Source: Cyclobacterium qasimii M12-11B (GTDB taxonomy: Bacteria > Bacteroidota > Bacteroidia > Cytophagales > Cyclobacteriaceae). Taken from it: 64,000 nucleotides of DNA. Location: NCBI RefSeq assembly GCF_000427295.1, contig NZ_ATNM01000035.1, positions 37,520 to 101,519 of the forward strand. Reading direction: 5' to 3'. The notes beneath the pieces are model-generated. The model saw only the letters and a program-made list of their open reading frames with translations, did no database searches and had not been told where the DNA came from. Below, piece by piece: positions 56,331 through 64,000 of the stretch. The position numbers were made by a program, and so were the translations under genes. Positions within the stretch are counted from its first letter, which is position 1, and the number at the start of each line of letters is the position of its first letter.

Positions 56331-58739
56331 ATGAGAAACTTACTTTACGGATTTATTTTTTGGTTTCACCTCTTATTTCTTGTAGTGACCAGACAAATTC
56401 CAAAGGGGAGGTTTCTACTAAATTAAGAGAACACGCCATCGAACAACTCCAATCTGTATTATATAGTGATTTGAAGTGGGAAAAAATTCATGCGGCAGAG
56501 TACCTGTTAGCGCTTGACTATCAGATAGGAGTGGATAGTGTTTTCAAAAAAGAAGAATTAAAATTTGGCAATGAACCCTATTATAGAATTGGAATATGGA
56601 GGGTGTTGGCTCAATCTGGTGGGAATGATGATTTTAAAAAGGTTTGGATAGATAAAATTAGGGCAGTCTATCAAGACAGCCTTTCACAAGATAGAATTCA
56701 TGCTGCCGAAGCACTGGCGAAGCTTGAAAAATCTCCCAATATTGAGGTACAGACGAATGATGAAATTTTACATGTATTTAACACATGGGCCTATGCCTAT
56801 TCATCCGAGTCCAGAAAAAAGCAAAGCATAGCGGATTTGATGGAAATTTTAAAAGGGGAGGAATATTCTGATAGGGCTAGAAAGTTGGCTGCTTATGCAT
56901 TAAGAAAGGTAAAAGTGATCAGTGCCTCAGATTGGGATCAAATAACAGATTTGGCATTAAGCCAAACTGAAATTTCTGATTTTCAAGTTTATTTGACTTC
57001 TCTAAGTTGGATTACAACCCCAAAGGATTCTTTATCAGTTCCTAGAATGGAAAAGATAAAGAATCGAATGTCAAAAGTGGGAGAGGACAATCTAATTTAT
57101 CAAAGAGAATATGCCTATACCCTGGGCGAGAAAGGGAATAATCTTGATCTGGATTTATTGGAGAGAATGGCCAATTTAAATCCTGATAAGGATAACCCAT
57201 CCTATAATCAACTCATTGATCTTAAAGTTACGGCTGCCTATGCCTTGCTGCGGATTGAACGAAGGGTGGAGGCTAAACTTTCCTGGATTGATTGGCTTGT
57301 AATTTCCTTGTATGGGGCCCTGATGTTGGGTATTGGGTATTTCTACTCAAAAGTCAATAAGACCAAGGAAGACTATTTATTGGGAGGTAGGAAGATGAAT
57401 TCCGTGTCTATCGGCATTTCGCTCTTCGCTACTTTACTTAGTACAGTGAGTTATTTGTCCTATCCGGGGGAAATGATCAAATATGGGCCGGTTATTTTCG
57501 CTGGAATGTTAGGCTTTCCAATCGTTTATTTTGTTGCCGGCTGGTGGTTGATCCCTAGAATAATGGCAATGAAAGTGACGAGTGCCTATGAAATATTGGA
57601 ATTGAAACTGGGTTTAAGCATTAGGATGTTGGCCATCTTTATGTTCCTTTCCTTAAGGTTTCTTTGGATGGCTACTATTATTTATGTCACCATTGATGTA
57701 ACTTTTCTTACGGTAGTTCCTATAGACCCAAGCTATGTCCCTTTGGTCAGTATTTTATTAATGCTTATAACCATTGTCTATACTTCAATGGGCGGCCTAA
57801 AAGCAGTTGTGGTAACCGATGTGGTTCAAACAGTAGTGTTTCTGGGAGGTGCATTTCTGAGTATTTTGATTGTAAGCATGCATTTTGGATCAGTAAGCTC
57901 ATGGTTCCCTACGGAATGGCCGGCCTACTGGAAGCCTATTCAATTTGGTTTTGATACCCAAGAAAGGACCACCATAGGGAATGCAGTTGTTATGTTATTT
58001 GCCTGGTATATTTGTACCACAGGTTCCGACCAAATGGCCATTCAAAGGTATTTGTCCACCAGAGACATTAAGGCAGCCAGAAAATCTTTAAAAGTTTCAT
58101 TATATACCAATTTATTGGCTAAATGTTTACTAGGTCTTTTGGGACTTGCAATGTTTGCTTTTTTCTCTAAGAACCAACATTTTTTAGCCGATGGTCAATC
58201 CTTTAGTGAACAGTCAGACACCTTGTTTCCAAGGTTTATATTGTTGGGATTACCAGTAGGTATATCAGGTTTGGTGATTGCAGGTTTGCTTGCAGCGGCC
58301 ATGTCAAGTCTTTCCTCGGGCTTAAACTCCGTCTCAACCGTGATATCTGAAGATATTTTCAATCGATTTTTTAAAAGGAAAAAGAAGTTTCCTTCAAAAG
58401 CTCATTGCAACAGATTAAAATTCTTTCCTACTTAACTGGATTAATTGTAATCGGATTGAGCTTTTTTGTAGGGAGTGTACAAGGGAACTTGTTTGATATT
58501 GTAATTAAGGTGACCCACCTTTTTGTTGCCCCTTTATTTGTATTGTTTTTATGGCTTTGTTTGTTCCTTTTGCCACTGAAAAAGGGACATTTTTGGGGGG
58601 TATAGTGGCCATTATTGTTGCTGTAGGAATTTCATTTTATGGCGTGATGGGAATTACGGTGCTGTGGGTTTTACCTTTCTCCTTTTTTGCGGGAGCGCTT
58701 GTCGCATGTACCATAAGTTTGATTAATAAAAAAGAATAA
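56331..58739 (+). pseudogene. HEAT-domain lipoprotein fused to a sodium:solute symporter, three frameshifts
   Basis: After repair this is an ~800-residue protein. From ATG 56331 the leader reads MRNLLYGFIF then LVSPLISC (lipoprotein-type) if a T6 run near 56355 is T7. Residues ~20-300 are helical HEAT-like repeats (IHAAEYLLALDY, IHAAEALAKLE). From ~310 on there are about 13 transmembrane helices of the SSS family (YLLGGRKMNSVSIGISLFATLLS, TGSDQMAIQRYLSTRDIKAARK). Two more shifts lie near 58400 and in TTTTTA at 58541 (T5 should be T6). It probably imports a monosaccharide or sugar acid using sodium. Confidence 0.75.
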
Positions 58740-58744
58740 AAGAT

Positions 58745-59527
58745 ATGAAAAGTAGCAAATGTTTAGCGAAGTGGGAAGCGGGTCAACCGGTTTTGGGGAT
58801 AACGCTTCATTTAACTGATCCTTCCGTTTTCGAACTTACAAGTTTAATGGGGATGGATGTCATCTGGGTTGACATGGAGCATCACTCTCATTCTATAGAA
58901 ACGGTTAATGGTTTGATGAGGGCGGCACGAGTTGGTTCTTCCGACCTTATGATAAGACCAGGAAATGGTGAGTACAATCAAATGGCCAGGTTGATGGAAG
59001 CAGGAGCCAATGGGATAATGTATCCGAGGTGCCGTACGGTAAAGGAGGCAAAACTAGCAGTGAAAAGCATTAAGTTTCCTCCGATGGGTGAGAGAGGATT
59101 AGATGCCGCAGGTCCGGATGCCCATTATGGTTTGACTCCATTGTCTGAATACCTGGTAACATCCAATAAAGGAACCTTTTTGGTAATTCAAATTGAGGAC
59201 CAGGAAGGGCTTGGTGCTGCGCAGGAAATCGCTGAAGTAGAAGGGGTCGACTTGCTTTTCTTTGGCCCGGGAGACTTTAGTCTTCAGGGTGGATTCCCCG
59301 GGAAGTTCAATGATTCAAGATATTGGGATGCGGTGGGAAAAGTTGCTGACTCAGCCAAGAGTGCCGGTAAATTATGGGGTACACCCGCCTTTTCATCTGA
59401 ACATGCCAAGAAATTGTTGGACATGGGAGCAATGTTTATTACCTATTCGAGTGATTTGAGTTTATTCCGTAAGCGACTGACTGAAATTAAAGATGAATTT
59501 AAACCTTTGGGAATCAATTTTTCATAA
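58745..59527 (+). CDS. HpcH/HpaI-family 2-keto-3-deoxy-sugar acid aldolase
   Basis: A 260-residue class II (metal-dependent) aldolase. Visible are IWVDMEHHSHSIE, the substrate Arg in LMIRPGNGEYNQMARLMEAGANGIMYP, the GERGLDAAG loop, VIQIEDQEGL (metal Glu) and LLFFGPGDFSLQ (metal Asp). The family splits 2-keto-3-deoxy acids, including 2-keto-3-deoxy-L-rhamnonate (RhmA) and related compounds, into pyruvate plus aldehyde. A rhamnonate role would fit the GH78 remnant nearby, but this is inference. It follows the symporter gene by five bases. Confidence 0.87.
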   Translation: MKSSKCLAKWEAGQPVLGITLHLTDPSVFELTSLMGMDVIWVDMEHHSHSIETVNGLMRAARVGSSDLMIRPGNGEYNQMARLMEAGANGIMYPRCRTVKEAKLAVKSIKFPPMGERGLDAAGPDAHYGLTPLSEYLVTSNKGTFLVIQIEDQEGLGAAQEIAEVEGVDLLFFGPGDFSLQGGFPGKFNDSRYWDAVGKVADSAKSAGKLWGTPAFSSEHAKKLLDMGAMFITYSSDLSLFRKRLTEIKDEFKPLGINFS

Positions 59528-59551
59528 AAAATCTCGAATTAATTGAATGTC

Positions 59552-60857
59552 ATGATAAAGCGTAGGCAATTCTTAAAATCTTCTGTCTCTAAGGGTATTT
59601 CGCTAATGGTGATTCCTGGACTAGGAGGACTAAATTTTCAAACTTACAGAAAAGGAAGAAAATTGAAATACCAGCTTAAACATGATATACCGACCAAATT
59701 ATATGATGGTAAAAAAGTGCTGGGTTCATCCTCGCGCAGGAATAATACCTAAGAGAGGGAAAAAGGGTAAACCAAAGGTTTTGTTTACGATGAATACCCA
59801 CGATATATCAGGAAGTGATGTGTTCAAGGGTATGTATGGTTTTCATACGGATGATTTAGGGAAGTCCTATTCTGAACCTATAGCATTACCTCCGTTAAAC
59901 CCTCGTTTTGAAACAATTGAAGGGAAAGAACATCCCGTAGCAGCGAGTGATTTTTGGCCAGCTTTTCATTCTTCCTCTAGAAAACTATTAGGCATAGGCC
60001 ATACGGTGGTGTATACTCCTGAATGGAAGGTAATGGTTCCCCGTCCAAGACATACCTCCTATGCTGTATACGATGAGAAAAATGACAAATGGGGCAATTG
60101 GAAGAAACTCCAAATGCCTGGTGGGGAGCAGTTTTATTTTGCGGGAGCAGGTTCAGTACAAAGGTATGATGAAAGCGATGGGACCATTTTATTGCCTATC
60201 TATTTTAATCCCCATCCGAATGGGAGGAAGCGATCTGATCGTGTAGCTGTTTTGCGGTGTAGTTTTAATGGAGAAAACCTCATTTACCAAATGCATGGTC
60301 AGGAAATTAGTATTGAAGACAATTCCCGAGGTTTACAGGAGCCCTCTTTGACAAAATTCAAAGGCAAATATTACCTAACCATGCGAAACGACCACAATGG
60401 GTATGTAAGCAAAAGTCAGGATGGTTTGAATTTTGAACCGATTGTTTCCTGGAAGTTTGACGATGGATCAGACTTGGGAAACTACAATACTCAACAACAT
60501 TGGGTAACTCATAGTGAAGGCTTGTTTCTTGTTTATACCAGAAAGGGGGCAGATAATGACCATGTTTTTCGCCACCGTGCGCCCTTATTTATGGCTCAGG
60601 TAGACCCGGACAAGCTATGTGTTATTTGGGATACAGAGCGGATTATTGTTGAAGAAAGAGGAGCCAGATTAGGAAATTTTGGGGTGACAAATGTAAGTCC
60701 TAACGAAACCTGGGTGACAGTGGCGGAGTGGATGCAGTTTTCAGGAAAGGTAAAAACCCCTACTTCAAATCTAGAAGTAAAAAATTATGGAAGCGATGGC
60801 AGTGTGTGGGTAGCTAAAATTAATTGGAATCAGCCTAATAAGTATTTTAAAACCTGA
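59552..60857 (+). pseudogene. BNR/sialidase-like beta-propeller protein with Tat-type signal, one frameshift
   Basis: The start at 59552 (MIKRRQFLKSSVSKGISLMVIPG) is a Tat-like signal (RRxFLK). Translation runs to YDGKK, then the true frame continues as CWVHPRAGIIPKRGKKG to 60857. One A too many in the run at 59710-59715 explains the break. The ~430-residue product has propeller repeats with Asp-box-like DDLGKSYSEPI and SKSQDGLNFEP. It contains the active-site-like EQFYFAGAGSVQRYDESDG and LQEPSLTKFKGKYYLTMRND, as in exo-sialidase-like or GH-type propellers. Likely acts on the locus glycan in the periplasm. Confidence 0.72.
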
Positions 60858-60988
60858 TGAAATTTCTCTTAGCCATGGATGCAACTGTTAAAATTCGTCC
60901 ATTAATGGGGATTCATGGATATTTAAATACAACCATTTCTAATAATCGATAGAAAAGGGGGGGATATTAGCCTAAATCAAAAAGATTA

Positions 60989-61804
60989 ATGTTTGTAATC
61001 AGAAACTTGCTTCAATTGTCTCGTCCATTGTCCTGGGTGACCTGCTTTCTAATTTTTATAAATTATACCAGTTCCTATGCAATTACATTTCCGAAAGATA
61101 CTGTAATTGAGATTTCTAATCGAAAGGTTTACATCTCCTTGCCTGAGAGGAATGAAAAAGTGAATGAAGCCCCATTTCCGGTTTTAATGGCAATACATGG
61201 AAACGGTAGGAATGCGATGAGTTATGCTCCTGGAAATGAACAAAGCGTGCCTTTTTATGTGCACCAAAGGAATATGGCCATCGATAATGGCTACTTATTT
61301 GTTGTCATCTCTAATGGAAATGATACCTGGGGAACAGACCAAGGGCTGGAAAATTTGATGGAGGTATACCGGTACATAAGCTCAAATTATAGGGTTAAAG
61401 AAAAATGGGTTTTATGGGGCACTTCAGCCGGAGGGCTTCAAATGTTTAGAATGATAGCTGAATACCCGGAGAAAATTGACCGGGTCATTGGCACTTTCCC
61501 TGTCTATGATTTAGAGCAGGCTTATTCGCAAAGAAAGTCTTCAAATTTTATTTGGCAATCAAAAGAAGATTTTGAAAATATCAATCCCGCAAATTCACCT
61601 GAAAAATTAATAAATGTGCCCATGTTGATTTTTCATGGTAGAAAAGATCAGGCAGTACCTTTCAAGAACCATTCATTGAAATTAAATAGAGAGGTCAATG
61701 AACTAGGTGGTTCCGTAAAGCTAAAGCTGGTCAAGGGTGGCCACAGTACTTCAAATTGGAAAGTGTACAAAAACCCTTTGATTAAGGCTTTCTTGACAGA
61801 ATGA
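60989..61804 (+). CDS. Secreted alpha/beta-hydrolase (feruloyl-esterase/PHB-depolymerase-like)
   Basis: A 271-residue protein with a hydrophobic N-terminus (residues ~10-30, SWVTCFLIFINYTSSYA). The catalytic triad is visible: Ser in GTSAGGLQ, Asp in HGRKDQAVPF and His in VKGGHST. The oxyanion segment is IHGNGRNAMSY. The family removes acyl groups such as acetyl or feruloyl from polysaccharides. Intact and in the glycan operon, so it is likely a deacylating helper. Confidence 0.8.
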   Translation: MFVIRNLLQLSRPLSWVTCFLIFINYTSSYAITFPKDTVIEISNRKVYISLPERNEKVNEAPFPVLMAIHGNGRNAMSYAPGNEQSVPFYVHQRNMAIDNGYLFVVISNGNDTWGTDQGLENLMEVYRYISSNYRVKEKWVLWGTSAGGLQMFRMIAEYPEKIDRVIGTFPVYDLEQAYSQRKSSNFIWQSKEDFENINPANSPEKLINVPMLIFHGRKDQAVPFKNHSLKLNREVNELGGSVKLKLVKGGHSTSNWKVYKNPLIKAFLTE

Positions 61805-61907
61805 AAGGATATTATTAGCTAATTGAGCGGCTATATTAAATTTTGCGGTTAAATATTTATCATGCCGGAAAACATCATTTTCAATCCATATTCAAATAAT
61901 TTAAAAA

Positions 61908-62301
61908 ATGAAGTTTAGAAATTGTTTTGGCTTGGTAAAAACAATCTTGATAGGGATATCAATAATGCTATTCGTTTCTCCTTTGGTAAAAGCCTTGGGG
62001 CAAGGAGATTTTACTGGCGTGAACTATCCTGAAAAGGAGGACCCATTACCTATTGTTTTAACCTGGGATTATAATATTTATGTCATGGGGCCTGCTGATA
62101 TAAAGCAATTTGTGCAGTTGGCTAAGGAAAAAAATATTGATCAAATGTTTTTTTGTCCAAAGTCCAGTCATACGCCAAGAAACATGATTTAGGTTCCAAG
62201 AAATCCCTATTGCCGAATTCCCTTATCAATTGAAAACAAAACTCATTATACGTGCATTGGCGACAGGAACCATTCATGTCGATAACATTAAGATTGAATA
62301 A
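61908..62301 (+). pseudogene. Internally deleted secreted protein
   Basis: The first ~85 residues have a signal peptide (LIGISIMLFVSPLVKALG) and PLPIVLTWDYNIYVMGPADIKQFV, the start of a larger domain. After PKSSHT the frame jumps to RFQEIPIAEFPYQLKTKLIIRALATGTIHVDN, which looks like the last strands of a beta-sandwich ending at 62301. The middle of the gene is deleted. Function cannot be assigned. Confidence 0.55.
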
Positions 62302-62373
62302 AATACAATAAGAAAAAACAATAACCTCAAAACCAGCCTACTTGTTGCGTTTTGACCAAACCTTATAAGAAAT

Positions 62374-63507
62374 AATGATAAATCTTAAAACTTTAACCAA
62401 TAGCCTAGCTGTTTTTTTATAGCCATTTTTATGGCAAATGGACAAGACGCTATAATCCCAAAATACAAGACAACGCAAATTTTGGTTTCTTCAAATGAAT
62501 TTGAAGAAGACAATTATTTGGCTTTCCCAGCTATTTTAAGATTGAATCCGGACGAAGTATTGGTGTCCTTTAAAAGAGGAACACAACATGGTGGAGGGAA
62601 GGAAGCTCGTTTGGATATGATGCATTTCGACACCAAAAATAATGTCATCATAGAACGAAAAAACCTAGCGAGTGACCCCGGGCTAATACATCAAATGGGG
62701 GAATGGGTTAAGTTTCCAGATGGATCTATAAAGCTCTATATCGATTCTCAACATTCCGGGCATGACAATGACAATTATCGTACAGGGCTGAGACAGGTAA
62801 GTGTAAGGAAGACAAAGGATGGTTTTGAGGCTTCAAAAACCGAACTGGCACCAATGGTAAATGGACGGGAATATGGCTATGCATTTGACTTTATTGTTAA
62901 GGACAAAATTACTTATATGTTGGTGATGGGCTTTGGTTATAGGCCAGGAGGCGAATGGTCTGTGGATGTGATTCAGTCTAAGAATAATGGTAAATCATGG
63001 AGTTTGGTTCGCAACTTAACCGAAGAATTTGGTGGGCATAAAATCAATGAAAGTGCATTTATTCCATGGGAAGATGGATTTATGGTGACCACCAGAGAAT
63101 ATGGGCATAACCAAAGAATTTATTTTACAGACGCTGAATTTAAGGTAATCAAGGAGAACAATTTAAGTTCAGCACATGGATTTATAGAATCGCATATTGG
63201 CCGACCACGGCTTTTTTCAAGAGATGGAAATCTGTATTTATTGGGTAGGAATTGGAGAACCATGGAAGGAGAGGGGAGAAGGATGGAATTGGGACTGTTC
63301 AAGATCAACCCGAAATCTTTAGCCGTAGAAAAATGGTTCATTTTGGACAATAGCGAACGTGCGCACATCACAGATGGCTACTATGCGGCCCCTTATTTTC
63401 AGGAAAAAGAAGGCAAAACTTTTTTTAATATGATCAACTACAAAGGAGCCAATAAGGCTTTCCCTAATATTGAGCGGTATGAATTTCTATGGGATGAGAT
63501 TAAGTAG
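62374..63507 (+). CDS. BNR/sialidase-like beta-propeller protein
   Basis: The open frame from 62431 gives 358 residues without a full leader. With one extra T in the T7 run (~62411), an upstream ATG at 62374 gives MINLKTLTNSLAVFFIAIFMANG, a normal signal peptide. The body has propeller features (PAILRLNPDEVLVSFKRGTQHGGG, SKNNGKSWSLVRNL Asp box, GHKINESAFIPWEDG, HIGRPRLFSRDGNLYLLGRNW). It resembles exo-sialidase-type or GH propeller enzymes of polysaccharide loci. Exact activity unknown. Last gene of the operon. Confidence 0.7.
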
Positions 63508-63600
63508 AGTGGAGATGTGGTGAGTTGGAGATGTAGTGATCTTGTGATGGGGTGATAGGGTGATGTAGTGATTTGGTGATGTAGTGATGGGGTGAAAAGT
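63508..63600. repeat. GTGAT-type low-complexity repeat
   Basis: Runs of GTGATGTAGTGATTTGGTGAT-like units, imperfect tandem repeats of about 7-17 bases, directly after the last stop codon. Probably slippage-derived. Confidence 0.7.
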
Positions 63601-63689
63601 GTAGCCAAAACTAATCTTTCTCCCACAACTTCCAACCCCGCCTCGTAGTTTTGGCTCGGCCAGCGCGCCTATTAATATTGACGAATCCG

Positions 63690-64000
63690 ATATAAGTTGC
63701 TGTGTCGCTATTGCGAAGCCTGTTTTAGGAAGGTGTTGTGGAGGATAAGGGTGTAACAATCTCATAATGCTGGGGATTTGTTCGATTTTTTCTACACCAA
63801 GCCCTAGCAATGTCTTGGAATGACGTTTTTCGGTCACTGAGCTTGTCGAAGTGTACCGAATTAGCCATATATCATTTCGTCATTGCGAACTCTTTTTTGG
63901 GGAGGTGTTGCGTAGGAAAAGGGTGTGGCAATCTCATTACGTTGGAGATTCCTTCATTTTTCTCTAGGCAAAGCCCCTGCAAAGTCTCGGAATGACGAAT
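63690..64000. repeat. Two direct copies of a MITE-like element
   Basis: Two ~125-base related sequences (63705-63825 and 63877-64000). Each has AATCTCAT-A-GC/TTGG-GATT in the middle and ends in GGAATGACG. In the second, TCGTCATTGCGA and TCGGAATGACGA form inverted ends (11 of 12). A CTGAGCTTGTCGAAG word lies between them. These are typical non-autonomous dispersed repeats. The second copy may continue past the window. Confidence 0.65.

Noticed and set aside
63487..63837. Minus-strand frames of 65 and 116 codons at the right edge
   Set aside because: They are translations of low-complexity GTGAT repeats and the MITE-like element.

Overview
The window looks like Bacteroidota, most likely a marine or saline member of the Cytophagales (Cyclobacteriaceae-like). 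The evidence is an AT-rich genome, several SusC/SusD outer-membrane glycan uptake pairs, ECF sigma/FecR regulators, an S1 sulfatase, many signal peptidase II lipoproteins and genes without clear Shine-Dalgarno sequences. Genus is an inference.

Layout. 1-0.9 kb: three tandem ~234-bp copies of a hairpin-rich repeat plus an inverted copy. 0.9-6.2 kb (minus strand): an outer-membrane-type protein, then a compact three-gene operon (IHFAR-type membrane protein, DyP peroxidase, catalase-like protein). 6.5-8.4 kb: a lipoprotein sulfatase with a HEAT tail. 8.5-24.6 kb: a run of plus-strand accessory genes separated by ~125-134 bp attC-like sites. In the first six units (8,534-17,676) the first 9-10 bases of each unit are the exact reverse complement of the left core of the site that ends the same unit. 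This is what integron cassettes should show. No integrase is in the window, so it is either a CALIN (attC cluster lacking an integrase) or part of a larger integron. Cargo includes a DUF6438 lipoprotein, a HEPN-motif protein, a 1,048-residue GHKL ATPase/PD-(D/E)xK protein, an AIPR abortive-infection gene with an in-frame stop, and a HigBA module. Later units are scrambled by insertions: VapBC, Fic relics, and two dispersed repeat families, one possibly derived from group II introns. A ParDE/RelBE pair ends this part at 27.2 kb.

27.2-36.9 kb: a decayed ECF sigma gene, a frameshifted SusC, an intact SusD, an (alpha/alpha)-toroid-like lipoprotein and a frameshifted carbohydrate-binding/PKD secreted protein. 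37-38.2 kb: toxin-antitoxin fragments (Xre regulator, zeta-toxin relic, 50-residue partner). 38.2-44.8 kb (minus strand): a second SusC/SusD operon with a deleted FecR, closed by a strong terminator. 45.1-48.85 kb: a methyltransferase/ATP-grasp fusion and a small, worn second cassette island with VapBC relics. 48.85-63.5 kb: a third glycan locus starting with a GH78 rhamnosidase remnant, then ECF sigma, FecR, STN-type SusC, SusD, a HEAT-SSS symporter, an HpcH/HpaI aldolase, two BNR-type propeller proteins and an esterase. It is plausibly a rhamnose-containing glycan locus, but the substrate is inferred. 63.5-64 kb: low-complexity and MITE-like repeats.

Together the window is a glycan-utilisation region invaded by a cassette array carrying defence and toxin-antitoxin genes. 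Many genes carry single-base indels, several in homopolymers. Whether this is real decay or assembly error is an open question that affects many calls.
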